A stretch of DNA of 64,000 bases from Buxus sempervirens. Its lineage: Eukaryota; Streptophyta; Magnoliopsida; Buxales; Buxaceae. The first letter of the stretch is position 1. Each line of letters begins with the position of its first letter. The notes below the pieces were generated by a model, which was given only the letters and a program-made list of their open reading frames with translations, ran no database searches and was not told the origin of the DNA. Position numbers and translations under genes: made by a program. Shown here in pieces: positions 32,524-44,060 of the stretch. The stretch spans positions 3,348,001 through 3,412,000 of the forward strand of contig OX387193.1 in assembly GCA_947561395.2 (NCBI GenBank). The letters run 5' to 3'.

Positions 32524-33048
32524 TCAGAAAAGCGTGGTTGGCCTCCAAGCCACTCCCCAGGAGCCCTTGTTTCGCTTCGGTGTGGCACTGGACGAGCCGG
32601 CAACCATCCGCATCTTCTCAATCAGCGCTTCGGTGTTCACCTGCTCCGACAGTATTTCCTCCAATTGTTTCGTGTTGATCATCAATTTCACTCTCCAAAC
32701 ACCTTTTCCCGGTGACGGCAACACTTCAAGAGCCGGCCCTGCCGTCAAATTCATCACGAGCTCAGAAGCTGTACTCGATGACAATCTCACCGGAGCAGAT
32801 TGATTCACTGGTACTCTGTTCTTCCCGAGTGGAAGAAGATAATACACTTGGCCATTGAGAAGCCATTCTTGGTGAGGAAGCGGTGACGACATATGACCTT
32901 GGCGAAAAACACCGTACCCAGGGAAATCATTAATCACAGATCGAACCAGTAAAGGGCCTTTCAGCTCCATTGTTCCACCGGAGTCTGTCATAATACGGAT
33001 TGAATCAGAGCATTTGACGGCATCTTCCTTGAAAGAACAATTCCCCAT
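32524..33048 (-). CDS. PADRE-domain (DUF4228) protein
   Basis: This is an intronless gene of 174 residues, the usual size for the family. The sequence shows an N-terminal MGNC, a likely N-myristoylation and possible S-acylation signal pointing to membranes. PADRE core motifs follow: IRIMTDSGGTMELKGP, LVRSVINDFPGYGVF and LLNGQVYYLLPLGK. A helix (TKQLEEILSEQVNTEALIEKMR) and the C-terminal signature SWGVAWRPTTLF complete it. Start: the ATG at 33048 is the first ATG in frame, and the few upstream codons begin at a TTG. PADRE genes are known to respond strongly to pathogens and abiotic stress, but their biochemical function is not established. A TATA-like motif lies 58 bp upstream. Nothing appears broken. 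Confidence 0.9.
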   Translation of the reverse strand: MGNCSFKEDAVKCSDSIRIMTDSGGTMELKGPLLVRSVINDFPGYGVFRQGHMSSPLPHQEWLLNGQVYYLLPLGKNRVPVNQSAPVRLSSSTASELVMNLTAGPALEVLPSPGKGVWRVKLMINTKQLEEILSEQVNTEALIEKMRMVAGSSSATPKRNKGSWGVAWRPTTLF

Positions 33049-33105
33049 TGCACCCTCCTTCAATGCCTCTCTAGCTAACTCGTTAAGGAGATGGAGGTCT
33101 TGCAG

Positions 33106-33114
33106 TATATTTAA
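33106..33114 (-). promoter_or_regulatory. TATA-like box of the PADRE gene
   Basis: TTAAATATA on the minus strand, 58 bp upstream of the start codon. That would give a 5' UTR of about 30 nt. It is a plausible single-site call and is not otherwise supported. Confidence 0.35.
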
Positions 33115-34117
33115 GACAGAGAATCGTCTGGGGACAAGATAATAATAATCAAGAGCATCAGAATTTCAGGAAGAAAAGAAGATGAAGAAAAAGAAAACAA
33201 GTTTTTAAAATTTGAACGGCTGATCGTACAATTAGACCGTTGGGAGGCATCAACTCAGTGGATTTGACCTGATCCAATGACATTAGAATAAACAGGAGAA
33301 ATAGTTGTTAGGATCGTGGGAGTATAATAATTGCGGGAAACGACAATTCAAACGCGTCCCATGCAGAATTAGTCCATGTCTATGCTCTGGACTCTACTGC
33401 TGGATTCCATTGCCTTGTTTCTTGCAATTTTTCATCACCAAGACAAATTGTGCGTGATTTTTGCAAATGAAACGGGAAGTTCCTTGAATGCAGACTATAA
33501 GTGTAGTGCTCTGGCAAACAGATTCTATTGCACCCGTGAGTACTCTACTCTCATGGACACCATTCGATTTTAAATTCATTGAATTAGCAATGCTAACTAA
33601 AGCCAGCACCAATTCACTCAAAAGCTTAACCTGACAGTTGGTGATGTAACAATGTATACAAAAGTTTATATGTAATGATGTAACAATGTATATAAAAAAG
33701 GTATAACTTGATAACTCAACATTGCCTTCATGTGCGACTTCACACATAAACATACACAGCAGGGGCAAACACAGGGAACACATACATATGCACCCCTGAT
33801 ACAAAAATAGACAAACAAACGCTAGGATTACACATGTCCAAAGCCAAATGGTAGACCTCTCACATTAATACCGTGTGTAGCCTATTGCTGCTTGCCACAT
33901 AAACAAGTAACTGCAATTCCTTCTCTCTCTCTCTATCATTCAAATCTGTCAATTTTTTCTTTTCAAAATTTTTTAGTTGCAGCTTATTGTGTATGTGGCT
34001 ACTGTTGAGTGTTGAGCACCTTTTATGTGGATGAAATCGTCTATTGTTGGGATGCTATGACAAACCTTGTAGCGTCCGTGGGATACTGTCATGTCCAGCA
34101 TATAATGGTAGCTGCAT

Positions 34118-34155
34118 TTTTCAATGTGAAATGTTATGACATTTCACATTGAAAA
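34118..34155. repeat. Perfect 16-bp hairpin
   Basis: TTTTCAATGTGAAATG (34118-34133) and its reverse complement (34140-34155) flank a 6-nt loop. Just upstream is a degenerate copy of the dispersed palindrome (GGATACTGTCATG, then CCAGCAT), so it may be part of the same MITE family. Confidence 0.85.
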
Positions 34156-35073
34156 TTGTGAAAGATTAGAACTGCAGGGTCTGCCGCAACATCCTGGCAG
34201 CAAATGATCTCATCCCCTTTTACAGGCCCAACAGTAGATGATCTATTGTATTTATTTATTTTGAAAGTCTCAAAATCAAAGACATTGTATTTTATGGTTT
34301 GTTTTTTAACGTTTTTTTAAACGTCAATTAACGTTATATTCTTATAACGTTTATTTCGATTATAATTGAATCGACAAACTAGCAATCTGGTTCATCCGAT
34401 TTAGCTATAAGGATGGGTGTGTTGATTTTGTTATTGACCAATCTGAAAAAAGTTTTCAAGAGAAAAGGGCTGCAATGAAGAACCCTAGATTTGGCTTTTA
34501 TCTTCTTTATGCTTTGATCAGTTCAGATACTTGCAAAAACCATTATTCTTCCTATGATTTCAGAGCATTTGACTTCTTCTCTTCTAGTATTTGGGGAACT
34601 GATCTGAGATTAGAAAACTAAGTTCCCATCTCCTTTTCTCTACTAAGAATCGATAGCCCCCTTTTCTTTCTCTCTGATATGAGTGTATCTCTAAAAGAGT
34701 TCAGATTGGTCCGGTATTACTGTGCAATCTACCAGTTGATCTTCGATTGTTGAATGCTGGGAGCTAAGGCGCTAGAACCCCACGCACTGCAGATTTGATC
34801 CAATAGGGAGCGTTGAAGGCTTTAAGCATAGGGGTTTATCAACCTCACCTCAATCATCCTTTCAATAAGTTTTAGTGCTTTTATTGTGATTGATATCTAC
34901 TATCTGATTTTTGCTTTCAATTTGTAGTTCTCTTTATTTTAATAATCTTTGATTTCAATAGATATTATAACAAATTTGTCATCAAGTTTATGTGATTTGC
35001 TCTCAATTTTTACCTAGATATCTTGCTAACCTGATTGTATTCTTTCATTATCATAAATTGTTATTGGCACTGA

Positions 35074-35452
35074 TTTTTTTTTTTTTTGGATGAATGATGA
35101 AAATTCATTGGATGAAAATGATTCAGAAAAACAACATAACCTGACTACAAAACCCATGAGAAATGAGTAGTATAGTCAGGCACAAAAACGCCATAACACC
35201 CTATTACAAACTACTTGTTAACATAAACCCGGCAAAAGAACCCAAGAACCACAAGCATCCAAAAGAAAACAACATACGTACCCAGCATAATAACTCCCCA
35301 TTAACCATCTTGTTTGGCCAAAGCACTCCATCTTGTCAAGATTTCAATTGAAGACACACCAAAGAAAGCTCTATGCATTGACAATTGCCTACAGACCATG
35401 ACTGTTATATCTTCTATCACCCCTTGTAGTCTTGGTTGAATGTTGGCATTAA
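35074..35452 (-). mobile_element. 5'-truncated LINE fragment
   Basis: The plus strand shows a T run followed by antisense L1-like 3' sequence. Candidate target duplications TTGGCACTGA (35064-35073) and TTGGCATTAA (35453-35462) match at 8 of 10 positions. Length is 379 bp. The insertion class is likely; its exact left end is uncertain. Confidence 0.5.
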
Positions 35453-36098
35453 TTTTGGGTTATAATTATCTGAACTGCCATGACTTGTTCATATTAATGA
35501 TTATAGACTCTATAATGCAACTTGAGTATTTTATGGTTTAAATTCTTTATTGGTTTTGTTTAGTCTCAAGTCATTATCACTCAGTTGCTTTTGCCACCTA
35601 TTTTGTTCCCTATGGTTTAATTTGTGATTTTCATTATTGTACTGTTTGCTAGAATTTTTCTTGTTATTCAATTCATCACATTTTCTTATCATATCTAATT
35701 TCTGTACTCATACTATCATTTAGTCTTAATAAGAAGTTCATCCACTCTAATTGAGTTCATCTTCACTTTAGCTCATTTATGCTGTTAGTCCCACTTTTAT
35801 AACATAGTTTAGTTATTTATACTGATATATCCTTGGTGGTCTCTTATCTGAATTACAGCTATGTGAAAGTTTGGTATACAGTCTATTCTTTAAACAGTTA
35901 ACTTCTATTCATCTGATTTTATATTTAGATTCAGCATTTATATCTTTAGTTTCCAGAAAATATTGTCAATAACATGATCCAAATCCATATGAAAGGTTTA
36001 ACAGACAGAGAAATTCTACCCTTTAACCTTCTTTTTCCTTTATAGAATTTCACAGCTGACCATGTGCTTCTTTGTTAAGAGTTATCCTCTCATTTCAG

Positions 36099-36210
36099 CA
36101 GCAGAAATGACCCCTTAGAGTCACTTGACCCACCGGCCAATGATACTTTACTTGAGTCTTTCAAGCAAACTGCTAATGTCCACTGGACTCAGCACAGACG
36201 AGATCTGCAG
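36099..36210 (+). pseudogene. Orphan exon-like segment, 37 codons
   Basis: After an acceptor-like TCTCATTTCAG, an open stretch translates as SSRNDPLESLDPPANDTLLE followed by SFKQTANVHWTQHRRDLQ. It stops at CAG-GT, with a weak donor (GTCGCC). Codon-like composition stands out from the AT-rich surroundings. I do not recognise the protein and see no neighbouring exons on either side. It may be an exon captured by a transposon, the remains of a gene, or chance. Confidence 0.3.
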
Positions 36211-37504
36211 GTCGCCAAACAACATATAACGGTTGGATCAATTAGCCTTTTCGTTCCAGCGGTTATTCCTGTTATATTCCTTAATAACTTTGGCACTACT
36301 TTAATGCATGCAAAATCAACATGTCATCAAAGTAAAAGGAAGAAATTAGTTGCACCAAATTACAAACGGTTCCTTAGCAAACATACCACCATTAGGTGGG
36401 CTCATTTGTTACTTTTACCTTCTTTAAGAAACATTGAATGAAAAAGCAACAAAATCTTCACTTTCAATATTTTCCGTACAAGAAAATTGTTCCTAACTTC
36501 CTATTATGATAATGAGGAGATATGATGGAGAGACATGGGGAATCATCATCTGGCCATCTTTAGTCCTTCCCTTATCACCTTTTTTTTTGCTTTTTTAATG
36601 TTAATATTATGAGATTCCTCAGATGTTTTTTGTGACAAAAAGAAAAAGGGGTTGGTTAAGGTTTTCAAAACAGAAGTCCAATCCCTCTTATTTGTTCAAC
36701 CCCACTTTCTCTTTTTCCTGTTTCAGACTTTTCATTAAAGCATGGACGCAATCTAGAATCTTTTCACGTGGAATAAATGTGGGGGTAGGTGTGAATCTTA
36801 TTACTGTACCGGATGAGATAGAGACAATCCATTAATCAGGACCCTTCAATAGTCAATTTTGATCAGCAGAACACTATGAGGTACAGTGGTGCCAGCTGAA
36901 GAACATCAAAATATCTATTTGTTCACGTTCCAATTAATCACCAACCAGAAACATGAGAAGGAGACAACCGTTTCTGGGTGAAAACAAGAAAAAGAAAAAA
37001 AGAATTTGATACCCTTAAAAGTTATCATTCAACATTCCATCCTTGAAGTAACTGAACCTTCTTCAGCACAGGTATGAACAGATCATCTGTAATTTCTTGA
37101 CAAGGTCTGCATAGTAACTTCAATGAGTATTATGCCCACCAGAGGAGAATGGAAGAAATTGTTTTGAACACTCTGAATCAAACTCAAACTAACTTTGAAG
37201 GTCTCCAAGCATTAACACCCTTCTCTGGCTTGCAGAATGCAGAAAATCAAATAGAAAAACTTGGAATAAAGTAACTATCTCAATTTCCACTCAGAAACAA
37301 TAGTTGAGAGGGGGTTGAACTTACAAATAAAATTAATCATGTAGAGGTAGTTCCCCAATTGGAATGACTGTAAAAAACATCAAAGAAGCTGCTCTATTTG
37401 ATTAACACCATGTGGTTATTTACTACATTCTGGCTAGAATTGGAGTTTGTTAAAAGCCTCTGTGCAGGTCAACAGAAGCTTGGCAATGGATACTCCACTG
37501 TGAA

Positions 37505-39271
37505 CTAGGTCTTGGATTCCTGGGAAAATGCAGCAACCAATTTATCCTTTGTGATCTGTTCAGAACCTTGAGACTTGACAACGAATGTATGGAACACAGT
37601 ATCCTCCCCCATGGAAATTCTCGACTCCACCACATTGATCTGTGCCTCTCTGAATGCACGAAGAACACTTGATACAGGATGGCTTTCCAAAGGGCAGCCC
37701 ACACGTACAATAATCTCATCATGGACGGTTTGAACGTCGATGTCTGGGGCTTGTTTCCGATTCTCCGCAGAAAAACTGGCTTCTGTGGACATTGCGTCCT
37801 TGGACTGGTTGCCAAGCTTCTCCTTTTCTGACTCCATGTCCTTGACCTTCTTTTGAAGCTCTGTGATGTAGGCAATGGCGTCTCCGAGCAGGGAAGCCTT
37901 GTCCATCTTGGAGATGTTAGGTACCACGGCTCTTAATGCATAGAAACGCTGGTTGAGCTTCTCTCGTCTCTGTCTTTCTGCTTCGACATGGTTGAGCGGC
38001 TCTTCTCTTCCGTTTGCTGGCTTCCGGCCACGCTTCCTGGGTCTTCTTTCGTTTGCTGTTAGTGTTTGATCTTTCTTGCTTGCTGCTTCAACGTCTAATT
38101 GCTCTGACTCGATGTTATTTGGCCAAGAGACCACTGAAGCCATTGAAGTTGCCGCTGAAAAATCAATTTGTGGCGGTACCTGATTCTGTGGCCTCAATTG
38201 GCTCGGCCATGAATCCTCCCTGACCCCGTTACTGTGTCCAAATGATCGATAGGCAGCGGTGCTTCCTTGCTTAACACCATGAATCTGTGTCAAACTATAA
38301 CCATGAAAGCCCTTCCTTCCATTTGGAAATAGAGGCTTAGGCCTGTTTGTGTATGATTCCAATGGCCTCTCCTCCATTTTTGCGACCATGAGCTTTTCGT
38401 TCATCTGAGTTCGCCCTAGGTTCAGATCCTGTCGGAAAATGTTGGGGCGTTCGTTAGTTTGAACTCCAAGACCCAAAATAGGAGAGGAACCATTCTCGTC
38501 CTTCTGCTCATCGGCTGCTGGTACAGTCGTAATGGGCATGACTCTGGTCGGCAAGGAGACTCTTGAGAACGCAGATTTGATCATCTGCAGGAACTCTGAA
38601 TTCTCAGGTATGGATCTCACAGAACCCAATTCCACCACCCCAATATCAGTTGGTACGAGAACAATGGTCTGCATTCCTGCAGAATTCGCGAGGAACGATC
38701 TGACACAAAATTCAGATGATGATTTAAGGGCGTCCGAGATCCAGAGGTGCTTCCCCGACTCAAACACCTTGCCAGGACCACCTTCACCTTGAGGAAAAGA
38801 GAAGTACATGGACGCAAGGAAGAAAATCTCTGTGTCTGTCACCTTGTCCAACCCAAAAGCACAACTTTCCTCGTCCGATCCCCCAAACAACGTGTGGAGC
38901 TTTTTAAGGACGCTCTTCCTCATCTTTTGTTGGGTTTCATCCTGGAGTTGAAAATGAAAAGGATTAATGGCTTCCGTTTCCTCTCCTTCCTTTGGTTCTC
39001 TGCAGAAACCGTCTCCCCAACCCAGAACACAATCCCCCGACTTCGACTTTGAAATCTGCCAGAATATGGCGTAATTCCAGGTGAAGTTCGAAGAGTTTGT
39101 GCCCTCGACAAGCTCAGAAATCTTGTCTTGGAGATTCTCATCACACCCAACTGCCGTTAATCCTTCCAAGCAGACTGTAGTAGTCGTTAAGTAATCAAAA
39201 GCCTCAGCGCCCAAAACTGCCACAACCATAGCTTTATCCTCGTCCGTCCAAAACCCATCACCAATTCCCAT
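37505..39271 (-). CDS. bHLH13: bHLH transcription factor, JAM/bHLH13 type
   Basis: This is an intronless gene of 588 residues, typical for subgroup IIId bHLH proteins. bHLH-MYC_N is at about 8-212 ([40 protein letters not shown]). A DLNLG patch resembling an EAR repressor motif is near 282. The bHLH domain is at about 424-474, with H428, E432 and R436 forming the H-E-R triad for G-box binding. The C terminus is ACT-like (511-588). These proteins (JAM1-3 in Arabidopsis) bind MYC2 target G-boxes, compete with MYC2 and dampen jasmonate responses; they also bind JAZ proteins. Start: ATG at 39271 ([13 protein letters not shown]). The frame stays open upstream only through GTG and GAGACG repeats, so those codons are taken as 5' UTR. 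Confidence in the family is high; the assignment among JAM1, 2 and 3 is less sure. Confidence 0.92.
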   Translation of the reverse strand: MGIGDGFWTDEDKAMVVAVLGAEAFDYLTTTTVCLEGLTAVGCDENLQDKISELVEGTNSSNFTWNYAIFWQISKSKSGDCVLGWGDGFCREPKEGEETEAINPFHFQLQDETQQKMRKSVLKKLHTLFGGSDEESCAFGLDKVTDTEIFFLASMYFSFPQGEGGPGKVFESGKHLWISDALKSSSEFCVRSFLANSAGMQTIVLVPTDIGVVELGSVRSIPENSEFLQMIKSAFSRVSLPTRVMPITTVPAADEQKDENGSSPILGLGVQTNERPNIFRQDLNLGRTQMNEKLMVAKMEERPLESYTNRPKPLFPNGRKGFHGYSLTQIHGVKQGSTAAYRSFGHSNGVREDSWPSQLRPQNQVPPQIDFSAATSMASVVSWPNNIESEQLDVEAASKKDQTLTANERRPRKRGRKPANGREEPLNHVEAERQRREKLNQRFYALRAVVPNISKMDKASLLGDAIAYITELQKKVKDMESEKEKLGNQSKDAMSTEASFSAENRKQAPDIDVQTVHDEIIVRVGCPLESHPVSSVLRAFREAQINVVESRISMGEDTVFHTFVVKSQGSEQITKDKLVAAFSQESKT

Positions 39272-39293
39272 CTCCGTCTCCGTCTCCGTCTCC
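39272..39293 (-). repeat. GAGACG hexanucleotide repeat just before the bHLH start
   Basis: Three GAGACG units plus GAG directly precede the ATG, in frame with it. Length change in multiples of six would not shift the frame if an upstream non-AUG start were used. It is probably just 5' UTR. Confidence 0.7.
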
Positions 39294-40018
39294 ACCCCTC
39301 AAGACTACAACACCCCAGAAAAACAAACCTCGAAATTTTAACAACACAACCACAAAAACCCGAAACTCAGTTGGGATTTCTTCAGGAAAACTCGAAAGCA
39401 ACTCTCCCCACCCCTAAAACTTCATAACAAGATCTAAAAAAATGAAAAAACCAATTGATTCCCCGTCAAGAAATCCCTCTATTCTTCACCTGATTCATCG
39501 CAGCACCCATTTGACATTGTTTGAGTTTCAGATCTCCCCAAACTCTCAAAACCCTCGCCTACCCCAGATACATAATATCAAACGAATGAGCTACTAAATG
39601 GAAAATGCAATTCACGAAACATAAAGAATGGTTTAGGTGATCAGTGGGATGCAAATGCTTGTTTTGTGACAGCAAACTTCCTCTTACAGTTATTGATGCT
39701 CTAATTTCCGGGAAAAAAAACCGCCAGAAATTGTCTGGATGGCGTCTAGTAGAAGCCTTCTACTGATATGCACAATAACGAGAACCTTAACGACCAGTTA
39801 AATTCAGTTGGTCCATGGAAAATTATAAGACACAGGAAGCCCCACCGGCACTCATTACTAAAGACGCATCAGCTACCCTAGAGAGAGAGAGAGGTCCTCC
39901 TTTTTTTTCTTCCACTTTGAGAGAGAGAGAGAGAGAGGAGCTCCTCGTCCTTTTTTCCTTTTTTTTTTTCTCTCTTTCAATTTGTCTCCTCGTGTCTCTG
40001 TCCTGTTTTGCAAACATC
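39294..40018 (-). other. Upstream region of the bHLH gene
   Basis: This is the presumed 5' UTR and promoter of the minus-strand bHLH gene. No confident TATA box was seen. GA microsatellites (around 39881-39893 and 39918-39936) and CT/T-rich stretches lie about 600-700 bp upstream of the ATG. Confidence 0.4.
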
Positions 40019-40035
40019 CTGTGCAGCAGCCATTT

Positions 40036-40058
40036 TTCTTTTTTTTTTTTTGGTAATG
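40036..40058. mobile_element. Micro-insertion: 23-bp T-tail fragment
   Basis: The insert TTC, a T run and GGTAATG lies between exact 17-bp repeats CTGTGCAGCAGCCATTT at 40019-40035 and 40059-40075. A third, imperfect copy of the repeat core (GCGGCAGCCATTTA) follows near 40092, so local repetition might also contribute. It sits upstream of the bHLH gene. Confidence 0.55.
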
Positions 40059-40075
40059 CTGTGCAGCAGCCATTT

Positions 40076-42321
40076 CCTATCGCCATTTTATGCGGCAGCC
40101 ATTTACTATCGCCGTTCGACGACGACACAAACGATGCAGTGGTTACCCATTCCCCCCTCACTCCCTATAAAACTACAAAAAAACCAGCGAGCAGCCATTT
40201 ACAGAGACCAGAAGCACATATTTACCGCAATTACTGTAATCATTGAATATAATTGAATTATTAAAAGGTTATGGGATCTAATCCATTTTAAATGAACAAT
40301 TACTGTCAATTATGGTCTTACATCAATGTTGTTGAGTGCCTAATTGAGGGTTGATTTGAAAAATGATGTACAATGGAAGGAATGCCTTGGGTGGTTAAAA
40401 AGATACCATGTATCAAACTTACCACAAAGCAAAGAAGCTTAGCCCCATCTTAGGTTCTTAACCCAAGATTTTGATTCTTATTTCAAATACCCTTTCTAAC
40501 TTGGCACATATGCTAGGAGTCCCTCTGTAATGTTACCTATAAAATATTGCCTTCTTATAGTTTGCTTGCCTAATACTAAAATGCAAATTCTCTCTTTATT
40601 CTAATATTATCATTGCTTGTTTGTTTAGTACTTAAATGCCTTGCTTGCTGAACATTATCATTGAGCTTCAAATATATTCATTTTGGAGATGCACCAAGTA
40701 TTTGTGCCAAATTACAAAGTGAGCTTAAATAATAAGCATTTAATTTGTTGCAAAAAATTTTAAACAACTAGTTGACCTAAAATTTAACTAGATAATTTTA
40801 TTGTTTGTTTAACTTGCTGTCAAAGCGAAAGGTCTAGTGTTTAATTCTCGAGAGTGAGTTGTATTGATATTTATTTGTCTATTTGTATCAAAGGTGTGTG
40901 CATGCACAGTGTAATTGTCCTTCTTATGTATGTTCTAATCGCTTTTGTAATTATCCTCCCTATATATGTTTTTGGAGCAGCTAGCATTGAATTATCATAT
41001 GTTGGGTTTTTTGATATACATAATGATATTGTCAATCATCAACTTAAGCTTTTGGGTTTAATGTTTGTTTAACAAAAAGTGGTACTACGTGTCATCGATG
41101 TTCCATCAGAAAAAAAAAATAGATTATCCCAATGAACAAAAAGGGCAAACATTAATGTCCATGCTTAAATTTGCATAGTCAAAGGTGACAGGAAAATAAA
41201 TATTGAAAAACTTTGAAAGATTAAGGAAGTCACATGTAAAGTAGAATGAGACAATTACAATTCAATTAATTATAAAAAGAATTACAATCTAAAAAATAAT
41301 TTGGAAAGACTAAAGAATCAACTAGAGATTTTTGTAGGGGTGAGGGGATTTTGTGGTGGGACTCTAGTGTTTAGGATTTTATTCTTTCTTCTAGAATTAT
41401 ATGAGTTATGTAAACTTTTTTCACTTTATGGTTTTCAAAGGGATTAAATAAACTAAATATAAAATTTTATTTGTATATATTTAACTAAATTTAATTAGAG
41501 TAAAAATGTTATGAAATCAATGCGCGGAATTATCACCTTGTATCATTTCGAAGACTTGCGGCGTGTAATTTTATCAAACCTTAAGGATTGTTCGTATAAT
41601 TTAAAATTTTAAATGTCATTCCAAGCATTTATGATTTATCCATGTTTCGGTTAGCTAGCCGGTCACGCGTTTCAGGTGGGCGGCACAGAGGCAGACAGGC
41701 AGTTGATACTTGATGGGAAGAAAAAAACAATAAAAGTGAAAAGAGAAAAGATGCTCATTTAATCATACACGTGTAGAGTGTGACATACATGCAAGATATC
41801 GTACACAATCAATCCCCGATACTCACGGCAAATCCCATCCAAAGCTTGTGAGGGGCACGTCACGTTGACGCGAGTCACGAAGAAGGTAAAAATTGATTTT
41901 GAGTGATACTTCTGAATCTAATTCAGATTCAGTCCCAAAATTTTGGCATGCTAAACACAAATGCTAAGTTTTTTTTAAAATATTTAGAAACGAGTGTGAT
42001 TTAAACTTCGTTAGCAGAGATCTAATTAATTTCAAATACTTTTAATAATCGTTTTACTGATTTGTAAACTATTTATGAAACTTGTAAATTCATTTTCTAG
42101 ACTTCTAAAAAATATTTTAGGGGCTTATAATAAACCAAGCTAAGAGATTTATAATCCATGTTATTAGAACTTGTAATAGATAAACATTAGGGGCATTTTT
42201 GTTCATGGTCAGTAAAATAACGAACGTTTTTAAAAATCTTAACTAATATCTAATTATAAAAGTTTTGGTGACTGGATATAAATTATTTTAAAAAAATTAC
42301 TGAGGATAAAATTTGCCCGCC
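40076..42321. other. Intergenic, no gene recognised
   Basis: AT-rich sequence with no recognisable domain or complete element. A TATA-like CTATAAAAC on the plus strand (about 40166) has no downstream coding support. Confidence 0.5.
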
Positions 42322-42332
42322 AAGAACGTGAA

Positions 42333-42358
42333 TCGTATTTCATTACCAAAAAAAAAAA
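42333..42358. mobile_element. Micro-insertion: A-tail fragment, 26 bp
   Basis: TCGTATTTCATTACC plus an A run lies between AAGAACGTGAA at 42322-42332 and 42359-42369 (11 bp exact). Its TTACC-A(n) end is the complement of the T(n)GGTAA end of the inserts at 18632 and 40036. Confidence 0.6.
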
Positions 42359-42590
42359 AAGAACGTGAACGTATTCGCTAGGCCGTAAAATCCGGTACAG
42401 TACGCTCGTGTTCAGCATGTGTTGCTTCAAGTGGGCCCCACATACAACGTTTTGTAGTAAATGGAAAAACGCCGAGCCTGAGATTCTCCGCGTGAAAGCA
42501 TGTAGCGGTGTCGCCAAATTGCAGAGAATTCCATCCCAGATTTCATGTTTATCCGGACCGGCGGACCTGCGCACCGCATCATAATTACTA

Positions 42591-43412
42591 GGGTTTTTGG
42601 CATTCGTACACCTATATTATTGTTTATTTACATTTATATCTCTATATTTTTGGTATTTATATTTATACCCCTTTATTTATCAAAATCGTTACAGTCATAC
42701 TCCTGACGTTAAAATCCGTCAAGTTTGTTGTTTATTTTTTTTAAATGACTAAAATAACCTTTTACAAAATAAATGATTTTTACATTTATACCCCTATATT
42801 ATCTTATATTTGCATTTATATCCTTATATTATTATATTTATTTCATCTGTAACCAAAGTCATTAATATTAGGGCTTTTTGCATACATACCCCTATATAAT
42901 GAATTCAATAAATGAATTCAAATATTTTATGATGACTGCAATGTACAAATAATTTTGATATTTTACCATATAAATAGTGTTTGTGATGTATAAAAGCTAT
43001 TTAAAATAACATATTTTGTATAATCAGTTGTACAATTTGATTGCTATTAAGGACAATGAAATTGGTTGCTAAAATAATTTAGGACAAAGTTTGATAAATT
43101 AGTGATTAGGAGAATTTAATTATAGAATTCATCTAGGATATTAATGACTTTGGTTACAAATGCAATAAATATAATATAAGGGTATAAATGCAAATATAAT
43201 ATAATATAAGGGGATAAATGTAAAAATCATTTATTTTGCAAAAGGTTATTTTAGTCATTTAAAAAAAATAAACAACAAACTTAACGGATTTTAACATCAG
43301 GGGTATGACGGTAACGATTTTGATAAATAGAGGGGTATAAATATAAATATAAAAAATATAGGGATATAAATGCAAATATACAATAATATAGGGATATAAA
43401 TGCAAAAAACCC
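42591..43412. mobile_element. Mutator-like foldback element, 822 bp
   Basis: Long inverted arms of about 275 bp (42591-42865 and about 43138-43412) are close to reverse complements. They share stretches such as CCTTTTACAAAATAAATG and its complement. Termini are GGGTTTTTGG and AAAAAACCC. Nine-bp flanks TAATTACTA (42582-42590) and TAATAACTA (43413-43421) match at 8 of 9, the duplication length of Mutator transposases. No coding sequence lies inside. Confidence 0.75.
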
Positions 43413-43957
43413 TAATAACTATATGTTTTACACGTGGCAAATAAAGACTGCCCCGTAGGGCAGATTTTTCTGCCGTATCTGGCCTCTCATTGAGGTGTCG
43501 TATAGTCTTGGACCGATTTTTCTGCTGTATGCATTTTTTGTGTTAGTTGTCGAGTAATTCTTTTCACCCCTTTTTGCCCGTTTTGGTAAGAATCCACCGG
43601 TAAGTTGAGGCCCAGAAATTCAAATCCGAGGGCGGCAGCCAACAGAAAACGCATGTTGGACGTGTGCTGCACGTGTTCTGGCTCCCTGGCCAGGCTTTAT
43701 TCCTTTTTTGAAGGTAAACCTTGTGTAGGTACCATGAAACGCACTATACCAAACAGTCTCACCAATATGTCAAAAAGCTTGGTGTACAATGTTGTAGTGT
43801 TTTTGGATGCACAAGATTAATATCCCATGTTTGGAACAATAGATAAATTGGCTTGTCTCTATCCTCTTTTGGCCTTTTCTTGATGGCTTCTTTTTTGCAT
43901 TATTTTTTTTTTCTTAATATATAGGTTGGCGATGATATTCTTGGTTATGTACTAATT

Positions 43958-44060
43958 AACGGAATGAAATCTTCTACAATGCTATACAGCATTGTTTACT
44001 CTAATGGTCATGAGATACTGCCATGTGTAGCATCTCACAGTCGGTGTTTTCAATCCCTAA
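43958..44060. mobile_element. Partial copy of palindromic MITE family
   Basis: The left end GGAATGAAATCTTCTACAATG matches the left end of the complete element at 61092. The internal palindrome TGAGATACT, nine bases, AGCATCTCACAG follows at 44011-44040. The right terminus was not found. Confidence 0.55.

Larger units (their letters stand above)
33115..37504. other. Intergenic between PADRE and bHLH genes
   Basis: This region holds a hairpin (34118), a LINE fragment (35074-35452) and one exon-like segment (36099-36210). Otherwise it is AT-rich with no recognised gene. An imperfect short duplication (GATGTAACAATGTATA, twice) lies near 33643-33695. Confidence 0.6.

Noticed and set aside
32458-32803. 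Plus-strand frames across the PADRE gene
   Set aside because: Antisense shadows of a conserved coding exon.
39815-40256. Open frames upstream of the bHLH gene on both strands
   Set aside because: Low-complexity CT/GA translation overlapping a micro-insertion. The CTATAAAAC box is isolated and there is no conserved product.
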